Positions 1 to 11,479 of a stretch of 64,000 nucleotides of DNA are shown here, piece after piece. How positions within the stretch are numbered: the first letter of the stretch is position 1; every line of letters begins with the position of its first letter. Origin of the DNA: Dicyema japonicum (Eukaryota; Dicyemida; Rhombozoa; Dicyemidae); the NCBI GenBank assembly GCA_011109175.1, contig RDEW01000031.1, forward strand, positions 1-64,000, in the 5' to 3' direction. A program made the translations under genes and the position numbers. The notes beneath the pieces were generated by a model that was not told the origin of the DNA, searched no databases, and worked only from the letters and a program-made list of their open reading frames with translations.

Positions 1-1860
1 TATTATTCATTATGAACCCAATTGGAAAAGTTTTGGCTGCGAAGGAGTCTATGGATTTTTTATCAAGAAATTTGAATTTATTCACGGTCATTTTTGTGAC
101 GAAACTCTCAAAATTGTTAACGGGAGAGTGGTTTTAGGCGGGATTCCTTATCCAAAAAATAGAAGATTGTTGTACTCCGAATGATTTACGGCCTATTGTA
201 TGCATGCCTATATTATAAACTTGTTACAAAATGTGTCAATAAAAATTTACTGACTATATTAAAGTTTTTAATCCTATTTCTGATAACAAATTGTGAACGC
301 GTTCCACTCCATCAAACATTAATTGTTGTGCCTGGTTCTTGACGATTCAGAACTTTCAGATTAATTGTATAGTTTATCAAAAGTCTAATAAACAAGTGGA
401 GTGTTATTAGGAATCTTAATCAAAAGAAATATAAATAATCAAACTGGATAAAGAAATCTTTCAAAGAGACTCACTATCTCCCAACTTTTAACTTTAATAA
501 TAGACCCATTAAGTCAATACTAAACAGAAAATTCCCGAAGGTGTACAAAAATCAAAATGATCCGTCTATGGTGTGCTTTTTATTGATGATTTGAAGATTA
601 TTGTTAAAGAGAATAAAATTTTAAAATGATAGCGGATATTGACGAATATTTCTACGTTGTTGGTTTTAAAAAAATTGTGAGAAGTCTGCAACTAATTTCT
701 ACTGTGTCAACGATACAAAATGCTTTGACGGTTTGGTGGTTTATCAATATTTAGGAGTCTTTGTCATGAAAAATGGAGTTGTGAAAACAATCGCTGAGAA
801 TTTTAAGAAAGAATAAAAAATTTTGGAAATATTAGGTTAAATTCTATAAATTTGTTTAAAACGATGATTGAATAATTACTAAATCGGGCTGATTGACATT
901 GAACCTGTGTCTAAGAAAAGCAGGAATCATGCGGGTCTTGAAAGTGAAGAAAACACATGGCCATGATCGCTAGATTCACCACATTCAAGTGCAGGATAGA
1001 AAACTCTTCTAACTTATACGTTAATGTGATTAGGGAGTGGCAAAAGAAAAATCTCATGGATAATATTAAAATAATTGTTTTCAAGATACAAATGTCGACA
1101 TTAATGGGTCTACGGAATTGTTAAACAGTGAGAATAATAGTTCAAGGCCCGAAGCAATATACTGTATGTTCCACGGTCGAAATCTTTTCTTTGAAGAGAT
1201 GAGGTTAAATTGCAGTCATTGTGGTACTAAAAAGAGGGTGTAGCCGGATGCTGAATTGTGCATACATGCGGCAACATAATGAAGTTGTGAAATGTGTACA
1301 CTTAAATCTCTCTCGTCAATTTGGAATTAAAAAGTCTAAAAGGATAAAAACGCATACAATTCAGTCGATTGTATTTAATTGTATTGTGGAATTAAAGGTA
1401 GATACGACGCTTCAAACAGATACCCAGGTTAAACATAAAAAACAGGTATTTTTGTTTATGACAAAACGAAAAACGAGATAAACCTTATTGAAGTTAGAAT
1501 CACTTCTCAAGAAATGCTAAAGCAGGTTGAAGTAGAGAAACTGCATAAAAAGAGAGTATTTTTTTGGTAGAACATAAATATGGGTTGGTCTCACCAGATG
1601 ACTTGACAGAAACTGATATCGATGCTGATACAATCGACGAAAGACATGCTAAAGGAAAATTCTGTTTGCTAGAGTCTGATCGATGAAATTGAGGAGAGGA
1701 AAACTCAGCCCATGACGGTCCAAATTATTTACTATGAAGAGTCTAAAAGTTTGGGTGGACTTGGTTCAGAGGAAAGAATTAACTGCGACAGACTACATCA
1801 AATTAGTTTAGTTAAATTAAATTTATTGAATCAGAATAACACCGTTATAGCCAGAATAAA
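1..1860 (+). mobile_element. Degraded non-LTR retrotransposon (R2-like C-terminal half)
   Basis: This is a heavily broken reverse-transcriptase element read on the plus strand. Around 170-300 a frame gives an RT finger-type motif (LRPIVCMPI followed by YKLVTKCV after shifts). Around 540-780 there are pieces resembling the palm and a YLGV motif, and about 890-960 resembles the LIDIE region that follows the thumb. Around 1210-1480 there is a C-x2-CG pair and a stretch ending in QTDTQVKHKKQ that resembles the domain after the zinc knuckle in R2-type and related single-ORF elements. Stops and frameshifts occur every 50-150 bases, so it is dead. The window starts inside it. Assignment to R2-like elements rests on motif order only; another RT clade with the same C-terminal module is possible. 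Confidence 0.5.
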
Positions 1861-1879
1861 AAAATTAAGGTGATCCGGC

Positions 1880-2470
1880 CCCTCTCAGCAGTCTTCGCAT
1901 GCTCGGACTTGAAGGAGGTAATGTCCAAGGAGAACTCCTCTGGATGGTTTTGACTAATGGTCAGAATATTTAGCCAGCTTTCTCATTTTTTGCCAAGTAA
2001 GCGACAAGACAGCCAGAGTTTTATACTGGGTATTATATTCATGATGAGAATGATGAGGTATCAACACAAGTAACATCACATACGAGAGATTGTGCTTTGG
2101 CAAATAGGAAGATTGTCTTCTCGTCTGGTGTCCTCCCATCACCTGATCGAGTCCAAAAAGTTCGATGATGGAAGGGAACCCAGCAGCTTACAAACCATTT
2201 AGAGGTCGTGTTGTGCATGGGAAATTTTCCAAGGTTCTCCTTGCAAAAAGAGTGGATCCTTTCAGATCAATCATCTTCGGTGAGCCTCATAAACATTCAA
2301 ACCAAGGCAATATTAGATGCCAATACAAAGGCTCTCATTGTCGAGCAAAGTCTCGACGCCAGGGATTGGGTAACCATTTATTTAACAACCACTATCCTCC
2401 GAGCATGGTGAAAGTTAGGAGGTGTTGGTTGATGTTTTTCCTGAGTTCCAGGCATGTAAAATGATTGCTA
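1880..2470 (-). mobile_element. C-terminal fragment of the PHD-finger RT retrotransposon family
   Basis: On the minus strand a frame at about 1990-2130 contains DGRTPDEKTIFLF followed by SLVCDVTCVDTSS, which aligns with the DGKRPDGMTLFPF...SLIWDATCVDTFSS block of the better copies at 13.8-14.5 and 46.9-47.4 kb. Sequence toward 2470 looks like the upstream part of the same domain but is frameshifted. It is a 5'-truncated, decayed copy. Confidence 0.55.
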
Positions 2471-2474
2471 TTTT

Positions 2475-3930
2475 GTCCCAAGACCTCTGAGAAAGTTTAT
2501 CTGCTGCTGCAAGTTGTAATTATCAAATTCTCATCTTTCTACGTCATCAGAATTTTCTGCGTCAGAAAGATAAAACAAATGAAAATGATTAAGTTATTAA
2601 AATTGTAAATTCTTTAAAAAAAAGTTTCTGAATAATGAATAATCTTTATTTGGAAACAGAAATTAAAAAATTACTAGCAAATCATGTTCCAGCTGCCATT
2701 TCCACAGGCGATAGCCGTACCAAAGCGCTGTGAAAACTATCTCCTTTTGCAAGGATCTCTGAGTCGTGTTGCAATAATATTTCTGATTTGCCCAACCAAT
2801 TTACCTATTCTCCAACCGCTCCAGAGGTTCTAAGGCAATTGAGATTGAGCGGAAAAAATCTATAAGTGTCGATTATTCATTTTTCCATTAAGTAAATTCG
2901 ACACATTGGCAGTCGGAATGACTCGTCACTGTGATATTGTTTCCAAATTGGCTTATCAATAGTTTTGGGTTGATTAGAAGTTGACGTGATTCTCTGCATC
3001 GTTTAATAAAAAACCAAATTTACTTATTTTTTTAATTTTAAGTCTGTTTTAGTCTAATTAAATTAAAATTATTTATGAAGGTTAGTAGACATTGATGTAA
3101 TTGAAGTATTCCACAATTCTGACCAATTAAACACTTGTAAATTTTCTACATTTAAAATGAGTTAACTTAATCAATCACAAATAAATTAACTTAAAATAAA
3201 ACGTAAAATGTTGCACATTTAATCAAGTTTTAATTGTACTTTTTAAAAATCAAGTTCATTGTACTCTTTTTTCAGGATTTATCTATTTATTTAACTCAAA
3301 GAACACAACGAAAAAATTGCTAAGTTTAATCCAAGTAGTTAGCTAGTTAAGAGCACTCCCGCGTTACCTTAATTAGGATTCCGCTTATGCGATTTTTTCT
3401 GCTATCTACTCTACCAGTTTTCTCATGCAACTTTTTTCCTCACATTTCCGTCGTTGAGGTCATCGCTGTTCTCATTTTTCCATCATTTTTGCATAATCTT
3501 GATCAAGACAGAAAGGAAATATAGTACACTTCCGTCCACGAAAGTCCCCAGTTACATTTTGATCGAAAAAAAACTTCCATAATAAAGATACACGGTGTTA
3601 CTATATACAGTCCAACCTCGACTCGAAGAAAACTTCACCTTGGGTTTTGGAACACCCTCGGGATTTTGAACACTTTGTAGAATTGGCATAGAAATAGTTA
3701 ATTATGACGTATTAAATAATTTATTCTATTAATTATGAATTTTTGGACTTCATAATTTACGATTTGATTTAAACAGACTTTTGAGGCATCAAATTGGTGA
3801 TCAGAAACTTTAAAAAAGACACGAGTTGAAATTCAAATGTCTCACAGGTGACAAGAATTCATGTTCTAGCGATATAATTGATGACTTTGTGACACTCTTT
3901 AATGAAAAAATTGTCCAATACGAGAATGAA
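2475..3930. other. AT-rich intergenic stretch, no gene seen
   Basis: No reading frame of interest, conserved motif or repeat boundary could be supported. Composition is strongly AT-rich from 2570 to 3310. Confidence 0.5.
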
Positions 3931-3937
3931 AATATTT

Positions 3938-4144
3938 TTAACTGCGGTTAAATTTGTCTTTTCCTAAAGAAAACTCAAAAAATTCATTTTTCAAACGAAA
4001 CGATAATTCATCTGGATATAAGCAGAGCAAGAACTTCGGTTTTTGGATATGCTCAAAAAGTCGCCATCGAGATTTTATCAGTTCCTCGTTTATCGATCCG
4101 CATTTAAGTATATCGTAAAGATTCCTATTGTTTAATTTCTTCAC
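3938..4144 (-). mobile_element. Short RT tail fragment (non-LTR type), tentative
   Basis: A 68-residue minus-strand frame reads NNRNLYDILKCGSINEELI followed by RWRLFEHIQKP. This resembles the post-thumb motif of many non-LTR reverse transcriptases, in which a basic helix is followed by R-R-x-L-x-GH-V. Nothing else of an element is visible beside it, so it could also be a chance frame. Confidence 0.3.
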
Positions 4145-4356
4145 TCTCAGTAAGATTATTATATTAATAGGCTTAAATAAAAAATCAATATTTTAGTATA
4201 TCATCATTGATCTAATTTAAAATAAAAATAATAATTTTAGAATGAATTAATTTCAATTATTAAATAATAATTAATTTTGCTAACTGTTCGTGTGTCATTT
4301 CTATTTTTCGATATTTTTGGATATTTTAATCTTATCTAATTTATTTCCTAGAATAA

Positions 4357-4607
4357 ATGCAACTACCAACATATGAAGAAACAATTAAGCAAGAACCTCC
4401 GAAATATTACGCTGCTGAAAATCCACAGACCTCTGTTTTCATGGTAAGAATGAGTATGCTTCAAATTTGTAGGTTTCCTCTGCCAGTCGAACTGGTTATG
4501 GAAACTATGGGAACAATAAACTTTTTTTCAACTTAATGTTGGTCGTTATAGTGATTATTCTGTTTTTCTCACTTTATTCTCTTCGCTACATATTTGGTCA
4601 TTTATAA
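4357..4607 (+). CDS. Small PY-motif membrane protein, one 29-nt intron
   Basis: Two exons, 4357-4443 and 4473-4607, are separated by a GT-AG intron of 29 nt (4444-4472) in phase 0. They encode 73 residues. The N-terminal half is cytosolic-looking and proline/tyrosine-rich, with LPTY at residues 3-6 and PPKY at 14-17; PPxY is the classical ligand of WW domains, such as those of NEDD4-type ubiquitin ligases. Residues about 48-72 form one hydrophobic segment near the C terminus, so the protein is probably single-pass or tail-anchored. A 3' splice-like site (TTTCCTAG) lies 5 nt before the ATG. I do not recognise the family; a LITAF-like or endosomal adaptor role is only a guess from PPxY plus one membrane segment. 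Splicing is inferred from the in-frame join and the intron size shared with other genes here. Confidence 0.65.
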
Positions 4608-4689
4608 CAACTTACTAATTTATTTTAATAATATTTGATTTTATGGACTTTGAAATTTAAACTATAGATCAGCGTAATTGTTGTCGAGG

Positions 4690-4770
4690 CACGAGGTATT
4701 GGCTTGACGAGTGACGCCGTCATCAGTGAATATCTCACTGCTGAACCGGATCTGATTAGACTCAGAAACC
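4690..4770 (+). repeat. SINE-A fragment
   Basis: Matches the middle of the tRNA-derived SINE defined at 26290-26612, including the GACGAGTGACGCCGTCATCA core followed by CACTGC and an AACCGGAT-like stretch. Both the tRNA-like head and the tail are missing. Confidence 0.75.
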
Positions 4771-5074
4771 ACAATGTTCATGAAATCCAGTGGTTCACAG
4801 TTGATTTCGTTCTGTTGTGGAAAGCGACGCTACATCAATTATTATTAAAGAAATTTAGCTTTAACAGATGAGGATGGAAATGTTTGGTCAAAGGATTCTT
4901 TCTCGTGATTCTGAATAAATATAAATCGGCTTTGTTTTAATCTTTTTTTAATCAATAATTAAAAAAGTTTCATCCACGTCATACATAGTTATATAAAATC
5001 AAACGTTGAAGTTTAATTCAAATTAAAATTATTCCAAAGACCAAAGATAATCAAACTAACTTGTTTATCTTGTT

Positions 5075-5265
5075 CGTTCCAGTGCTCCAGAACTTATCTC
5101 CATATAACGACATTGTCTCCCGGGAAGAGAATAGTTGGATCCTCTTGATGCCGGCCAGGCATTGGGCGTATCCTCAGTAAGGTGGATACAATGACGCCAT
5201 CGGTGTGAAGGAAAATAATTTTTGACTAACTAGCCACATAGCACCATATGGCGTCATGTGGATTT
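5075..5265 (-). repeat. Dispersed repeat 'family C', partial copy
   Basis: Shares with 23.8-24.0 and 24.9-25.05 kb the ordered landmarks GCCGGCCAGGCA, GGTGGAT..CA(A)TGACGCCA and AGCCACAT..ACCATATGGCG. Orientation is taken from the best copy, whose 3' end carries the LINE-type hairpin. The flanking 4770-5070 and 5270-6140 stretches hold no gene I can support, apart from another short match to GAATCACATAACGCCACG near 5760. Confidence 0.6.
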
Positions 5266-6133
5266 TTGTTTTGATGACATTAATCAAAATGGTATAACGT
5301 TTAGCGATATTTTGTTTAATTTTTGTTTATTTTTGGTGAGGCCTAGAATGGAGCTTATTGTAATATTAATTTTTTGACAACAAAAAGCAAGTTCGAATTA
5401 ACTGCATGCACAGCTTCTGGCAGATAATCTTCTACATACGTTTAAACTTGGCCTAGATGAGATTTGTATCCAAATTGCGCATCAGACGCTTTTTTTGTTC
5501 AGAACCATTTATGCTCATGAAAAAATGAAAGACAAGAATTTTCATTCATCATAAAGCTATGTAGACATTTCTTGCGATAGAAGTACCATAGCATTCAAAT
5601 TTTTTGACCAATTAACCACTTGATAAACAAAAATTCATAATTTATTAATAAAAGTAAAATTGTAAGAAAAATCGTAATTCAATAATGAAAATGAATAAGA
5701 AAAAAGAATAAACGGTTTTTTTTACAAATCATGTTGATACTGAGCGCCACCGCTATGGTGAATCACATAACGCCACGTTAAAATTTTTAAAACCTGTTCC
5801 AAATTTTAAATAATTATTTCATTTGGTAAAAAAATAAAGTAAGGCGAGCTAGATTCGCTCAAATAACCAGCAGCGCTCACAAGGGTTCCAAATTGTTAAG
5901 GAAATCTGAAGATAATTCTAAAAACATCATCGATAGCGCGGTAAAGACATTTTCCTTCGCAGAGTAAGCAGAGAGAGCTAGAGAAAAGAAGTACAGAGGA
6001 CTCCATGGCTGATATATCTTCCGCGCGGTTAATGTGGAGACAATCCGAGTAATAAGCAGCAAGTCTCTGATCTTCATCAAGAGCTCAGAAGTCACAATAG
6101 CTGTGAAGCGCGATGGCTCATCAATGAAGTACC

Positions 6134-6928
6134 CTACAAATTAATACACTCAATTCCATAAATGTTGACCCAATTCTTATAAATGTTGACCCAATTCCCA
6201 TAAATGTTGACCCAATTCCCATAAATGATGTCCAAGTTATTTTCATCACATTGATTTAGAAAGGTTAAAAATGATTCCCGATTAAAAGACCCCTCGAATA
6301 TCATATTATGCTCATTTCCATTTATGGAAATAACCGTACAAATTAAAATGTTTCTCCCTTTGGACTTAGGCTGGTATAAAACTGCTTCAGTATTAATTGG
6401 AGAATACCCATAATTAATTGATGTATGCAAATTAAACCCGGTTTCATCCGAAAATAATAACGGTCGATTTCTAAACCCTAACATTCTTGATGAAAATACT
6501 CCCCTTTCTGCCGAATTTTCTGTACTCAATCTAACTTCGGACCTTTTCTTGAGTCTTTTTCTTGTGATGCAGGCCTCCTTTAAATCTCTTGAAATTTGAG
6601 ACTTAGAAAGATTCACTGAAAGTTTTTCTTGAAGACCAACTTGTGTCAGCGAGTTGTCATTTCCAAAAATAGATCTCATTTCGACATTCAACATTTCTTT
6701 ATGTTTCTTTTTTCGGCCTACTGTCTTGTAAAGATCACCGAAAGTAGGATCCTCGAGTTCACAGCTTTCGATCTTTTGTATACACCTGTTCAAACTTTTT
6801 TTACTTATCAAGGTGATCTCAATCAACTCTTCTTTTGTTTTAACTTTGTAAAGTCTTTTAATTTGATTAAATAGACTTTCGTTCATAAAAACCTTGCGAC
6901 TTCTCATATCTGTATTAGTTGATACCAT
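6134..6928 (-). pseudogene. Truncated Tc1/IS630-family transposase
   Basis: A 264-codon open frame starts at the ATG ending at 6928. It has an N-terminal helix-turn-helix-like region (residues about 15-130), then FSDETGFNLH (about 158-167), the first catalytic Asp region of the DDE/D domain, and FNRESFLTFLNQC near 216-228. The next conserved block, which carries the second catalytic Asp (the MDNAxxH type), is missing. Instead the frame continues into the terminal repeat, which it translates as a 7-residue periodic tail (YGNWVNI units). The protein therefore cannot be a complete transposase. The frame itself has no stop or shift before the deletion, which suggests the deletion is fairly recent or happened in one step. 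Confidence 0.8.
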
Positions 6929-7048
6929 AATAGGGGAAATTAAAATATAGATTTACTCGTGTATTATTTATATATATAACTTGGACATCATTTACGGGAA
7001 TTGGGTCAACATTTATGGGAATTGGGTCATCATTTATGGGATTAAGTG
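6147..7048 (-). mobile_element. Tc1/IS630-type DNA transposon with repeat-built terminal inverted repeats
   Basis: The element is bounded by TA dinucleotides (6145-6146 and 7049-7050), the usual target duplication of Tc1/mariner elements. Its ends read CACTCAATTCC.. on the left and the complement of ..GGGATTAAGTG on the right. Each terminal inverted repeat is built from 21-bp units (core CATAAATGTTGACCCAATT): about four on the left (6157-6240) and three on the right (6978-7045). The element is only 902 bp and its transposase frame runs into the left terminal repeat, so it is an internally deleted derivative. Boundaries are seen directly; family placement is from the transposase. Confidence 0.85.
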
Positions 7049-7504
7049 TAATCATCATTTTATCAAAATGTCACTTAATTACGTTAATTTGGTTAATAAT
7101 TTGAATCAAACTAGGTCAAGTGGTAACGAATTTGGCGCGGTAACGGTGGATCTTGACATTTCACGTATATAACAGAAGTTTTATGCCACACGATCAATGC
7201 TATAATGAGACAATGGAAAGGTTGCTTCAAGTTTACGGAACATGCCATTAATAAAAATCTATTGATCTCATGTGTAGATATTTTAATTTTTGACTGCAAT
7301 TAACCTTCTTAATTATGTGTTTGTCATACTGAATGACTCATTATAGGTAATATTTTGATTCTTATCTATGCATTTTAAAAATATATACTAAGAAAATGTT
7401 AATGGTGGTGTTGCGTTTTTTTGATGTTCGCTCTTTCACATTACTTCAAACTAGCGAATAGTTTTCGATGAAATTCATTGTGCTTGAGCCAAACACTCCA
7501 TACG

Positions 7505-8105
7505 TTTCAAAAGAAGGCTGAAATATGCGATGGAGCCAAGAGAGATGTCTTGTTTGGGATTCAACATGCACGGACATTTTTTCTAATGAAAATTTGCTCA
7601 AGTCATTGTTGCGCGTGGCTATCGCAACGAGCACTTCTGAAGATTTAAAAAGAAGGAAGGATCGGTTCGCTTTCCAGTCGATCTCCGTTGAGACGTCTTC
7701 CGTTAGTGACCCTAGAACATCTGAGTTTATCATGCTAATCGGGCCGCTTGTAGGACAGTAGAAGGGTGAACCTAGAATGACACGATGGCTCTACCATAAC
7801 ATTGGGCTTGCAATCATGAGAGTTAACTCACATTGTGTGCTCAATGCTTCCAGGTCATAATGAAACCTCGTGATAACAACTAACATTATAAAAATATTTG
7901 AGATTATTTTATGAAAAGGGATCGACATCTAGTTGACCCAACAAATTCTCGGTGAAAATTGTTGCTATAAGCGGAAAGCATTTTTTTCACGAAAGACTGA
8001 CAAGACTGATTACACTCAGAAGCCATGACGTTTTTGAAACCCAGAAACTGCTTCAGGTGATCTCTGTTGCTATCGTATAGGGCAACACCACGTCAATTAT
8101 TAATA
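7505..8105 (+). mobile_element. PHD-finger RT family, C-terminal fragments (two pieces)
   Basis: Plus strand. From about 7525 a 78-residue frame reads WSQERCLVWDSTCTDIFSNE, then DRFAFQSISVETSS near its end. This aligns with the last 150 residues of the family (SLIWDATCVDTFSS, DRFAFYPIVVETTG). Around 7775-7860 the end of the protein follows (TRWLYHNIGLAIM). A second, separate piece at 8020-8100 repeats the same end (SHDVFETQKLLQVISVAIV then a stop). Both are 5'-truncated copies. Confidence 0.7.
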
Positions 8106-8109
8106 GTAA

Positions 8110-8425
8110 AATAATAATAATAATCGCACTTTCAGAGGAGCTATATTAGGTATCGCTCCCCAAGGCAGAACACACACTTTATTTTAAGCAAAGAACAGTT
8201 ATTATAGCTAATCGAGGGAGGATCAAGGAATGCTCTTCACTTCTTTGTTTTCTTTTTCTTGGGTGTATCTCTTTTATATACTATCCGATTCCGCAGTAAA
8301 GTTCACTGATGACGGCGTCACTCGTCAAGCCAAAGCATATTGATGCGTGGAACCTTCATGTGCAGTATTGGGATTCGAACTAGCCACATTCAGGCCTCTT
8401 GCCCAGCAACCGTCACACTAATAGT
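8110..8425 (-). repeat. SINE-A copy with (ATT)n tail
   Basis: Minus-strand copy of the tRNA-derived SINE. A box-B-like GTTCGAATCCC sits at 8370-8380, followed by GGTTCCACGCAT, the GACGAGTGACGCCGTCATCA core, a TTAAAATAAAGTGTGTG block and an ATT microsatellite tail at about 8110-8135. It is collinear with the copy at 26290-26612 over nearly its whole length; the box A end is more diverged. Confidence 0.85.
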
Positions 8426-8459
8426 AAAACTAAATAAATAATTAGACTTTTCATAAAAA

Positions 8460-8890
8460 ATCAAAAAAAATTATTAAGTATATAAGTTACGATAATATTA
8501 TCTGAGGATTGAAAAATATTACAACTTACGAATATTCCATAATTTTGAGAAAAAATTTTAATGAGAAATGTAAAAAAAACTTTAAGGAAAAAATCGTTTG
8601 TCACTAGTTTGGTCAAATTATATATATTAATTTGATAAATAAAATCAAAAAATTTTTTTTGATTTTTTTCTAAGTCCACTAGTGTAACGCGTAGCGCCTG
8701 TGACATAGTATTTACGGAAAAATAATAATAAATGTAATTGTTGGGGTCATTATATGATGAAGGCTGGCAAGATATTGAAAAATAAAAATAACAACATTTT
8801 TCATATTATGTCGCGAGCGCTGAGAGTGATCCATCACTGTCAGTCATCGTCAAAAATAAAAATAATCTATTACATCAAAGTTAACTAAGG
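8460..8890. other. AT-rich spacer, no gene seen
   Basis: Low-complexity AT sequence. The 81-residue minus-strand frame inside it is rich in F, I, N and K with no recognisable motif. Confidence 0.4.
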
Positions 8891-9190
8891 TCAATTATTA
8901 GCAATTAACTATTATTTCAAGTCGTCTTGAATTTTTTAGTCGTCGTGAATAAACTTTCTTAAAAGACCCAGCACTATCTTCGACTTTGACAAAATTATTA
9001 GACAATTTCTCGGCAATAGTTACTAGATCCCCATACGGATGTTCAAATTTTTTTAATCGAAAAGAAGGATTCGTCTCATAATCTTTTTGAATACTAACCT
9101 TTAAGTAATTAAAAATAGAATACAATATCTCCAACTTCTAACTCATATTTTGATCGATTGACTCCCTCCCATCTTCCTATTCATTCTTCT
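8890..9190 (-). mobile_element. Retroviral-type integrase, C-terminal domain fragment
   Basis: The minus strand encodes VGDIVFY then NPSFRLKKFEHPYGDL, TIAEKLSNNFVKVEDSAG and KKVYSRRLKN. This is the order seen in the SH3-like C-terminal domain of integrases of LTR retrotransposons and of related cellular integrase-derived genes. A second, worse copy of the same stretch ends the integrase remnant at 18.4-20.5 kb. The sequence toward 9500 holds two repeated acidic segments in broken frames that I cannot assign. Confidence 0.55.
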
Positions 9191-9870
9191 ATAATATGAA
9201 AACTGCAAATTCATCCTCTTAAAGTTAAAGTGGTACTCATCATCTTTACTAATAAATAACAATAAAAAACCTTTATTATAATTGTCGGGAATTTCTACAA
9301 CTTCCAAATCTTCCATATTAACACTTTTTGGATTTTCCTAAACATCTGATTCCACAACTGTGTGGAATACAGGAATACCAAGATACACTTTAGAATCCAA
9401 TTCTTCTATACTAAAACTTTCAGGATTATCGTGAACATGATTCCACAATAGTCGAGGAATCCACGATACTCTTTGGAATCGGTCAGAGAAAACTCGCTAG
9501 AAATAACATGTAATAAATATTATTTTTTCACACTTAATATTAGGTATCGGGGAGTATGGAAGCAAATTCCGGAACGCGTGTACATACGACCCCATACATG
9601 TTAGGGAGCGAATTCTGAACATGCGAGCATACGACGATAGTATTAAATCCTTGCTCATTCCTCATAATATTTTAATTAAAATTAAATAAAAGTTTTTCTA
9701 TAATTCCGAGAAAATGCACAAATTATTCCGAAACTTAAGTATTGATTAATTTGCAATAAACATGATAGATGTTGGCACCTGTCAAATCACCTGTCATCAC
9801 ACTCAGCGCTAAAATTTTAAAAGGCAATAAAATAAAATACTATTCACTCTACAACTATATTTCAAATTGT
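9190..9870. other. Intergenic stretch, no gene seen
   Basis: Includes fragments probably belonging to the integrase element to its left (two similar blocks containing TTTGGAATC and TTTAGAATCCAATTC). No intact frame. Confidence 0.4.
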
Positions 9871-10957
9871 TTGTAATGAAAATAAAGTACAAAGTTCTCT
9901 TTACTTTGTTGATCTTACTGATTATAATTTATAAGTTTACATCATTCACGGTTAACCAGCCATAATATTTTAGAATCCAATCAGAAAGGAATTCGTAGGT
10001 GAAGAATTCATATTAGTAAGCGCCTACTACAATATTGGAAAATTCATAAAACAAGGTGGCCCTCGTAGTCCGTCTGAATATTTCGAATGGATGTACAAAT
10101 TTGGATTTATTGAAAATCATCTTGTCTTTTTTTCTGATGAGAAAATCCTGAATCATATGAAAAATATCAGATATAATCTTCCAACTACATTATTGCACGT
10201 TAATAGATCAGAACTGTTTGGTTTCAAAGAATTGAGGAAATAAAACATATATTTACACTTCCTGGTTTTGGTAAATATCCACTGGAGACAGCCAATTCTG
10301 AATATAATGCTATTATGCATTCCAAACACGACCTGATCAAACGGACTATTAAGCTCTTCTTTAGTGATTTTTCATACATTGCCTGGGTTGATGTTGGTCT
10401 ATTTCGCTTCGCACAACCTACTTTCAAGTTCTCATTGAAAACGTCAGAATATGTGGATAATACTCGTGTACTAATGACTCAACCGGAGAAGTTCTATAAT
10501 TATTCAATTGAAACAATAGTCAAAGAAGCGAAAATCTGGGTATCCGGAGCAATTTTGGCTGGTCATATCCGAACAATCTCCGCATTTTGTGATGCTTATG
10601 AAAATTTCTTCAACAATATGATGTTTATGAATCTGATTGCCACTGATGAGCAACTAATCTACTCTATGTACTCCCGTGAAGGACTTAAAATTATGAAAAA
10701 TGACGTAAAACTGAGTGTATTTCAATGTGATTATTTTGGACTTTACGTTCTTTTCTCTAACGTGTCTACGAAGGATTCATGCCCATAAATGATTTATTTT
10801 TAATAATTAATTTTAAAAATTAAATCTTGATTTTCTGTAAATTAAATTATTTTATACACTCGCATCGATTATAAGCTAGATGAAGTAGAGGACTTATATT
10901 CTCTACTCAAAATTGCATCCTCGAAAGAAGCGTGGAGGCAGCACACAAAAAAAATTG
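9812..10957 (+). repeat. Arm 1 of a ~1.15-kb inverted duplication
   Basis: The whole HtrL-like gene plus about 60 bp upstream and 170 bp downstream is repeated in opposite orientation at 21505-22655. Similarity continues through non-coding flanks (for example the block containing AAATCTTGATTTTCTGTAAA and the GCATCCTCGA block), so the DNA segment, not only the gene, was copied. Confidence 0.85.
9876..10788 (+). CDS. HtrL/YibB-family glycosyltransferase-like protein, copy 1
   Basis: A short cytosolic start and a hydrophobic segment (residues about 6-20) suggest a type II membrane protein. A 23-nt GT-AG intron (9951-9973) follows codon 25. The luminal part holds FILVSAYYNIGKF, PRSPSEYFEWMYKFG, HLVFFSD, EYNAIMHSKHDLIK and YIAWVDVGLFRF, the motif order of the HtrL_YibB Pfam family (bacterial LPS-region proteins and nematode/animal homologues, glycosyltransferase-like, substrate unknown). 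One base appears to be missing near 10232 (FGFK-ELRK then stop), because copy 2 at 21681-22591 keeps the frame there; with one base restored the length is 891 nt including the stop. It is therefore either a gene with an assembly error or a young pseudogene. The second half, from the EYN motif to the stop at 10788, is open. Confidence 0.7.
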
Positions 10958-11289
10958 ATATTTTCTGGGATGATAGGCCAATTTATCACTTGAAAACATT
11001 AACAATTACTAAGTTTTGTTTCAATATAAACAAAATAGAGAGAAGCTAAATCCCCAAGAAAATAGAGGTATTAAATTAAATCCCCAAGGAAAATAAAAGT
11101 ATTAAATGAAATTACCAAATCGATTGGTAAAACAAAAAACAAATTCCGAGAAATTTATGTAATACCAATAATATTGAGATTTTTAATATTAAGCTGATAA
11201 AAATAAATTAAGTAATTCAAATTAATAATATTTTAAATATAAAAGAAATTATTAAACTATGATAAAAATTACAAATCACTCAAATATCG

Positions 11290-11445
11290 ATTATTGAAAA
11301 GTTTTAACCTTGAACCTTAATCCTAAACGTTAACATAAAAAACCCCCATAAATCTAACCTTAATCATAACCCTAATCGTTAATCCAAATCATTTACCCTA
11401 AACCTTAACCCTAAACTAAACCTTAACCATAGCCCTAAACCTTCA
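11290..11445. repeat. Degenerate telomere-like CCTTAACCCTAA repeats
   Basis: Many irregular units of the CCTTAACC, CCTAAACC and CCCTAATC type follow each other in about 150 bp (best between 11395 and 11440). They resemble degenerate interstitial telomeric sequence (TTAGGG complement) but without a fixed unit. The preceding 10960-11290 is AT-rich with no gene. Confidence 0.55.
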
Positions 11446-11479
11446 GAAAAGAGGAAGACACAAGGACTTTTATGAACAT

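Noticed and set aside
2165-2464. Overlapping plus-strand frames of 99 and 67 residues
   Set aside because: They lie opposite the PHD-finger RT C-terminal fragment on the minus strand and show no motif of their own.
6629-6874. 81-residue plus-strand frame
   Set aside because: Antisense to the Tc1/IS630 transposase, which has recognisable motifs on the minus strand.
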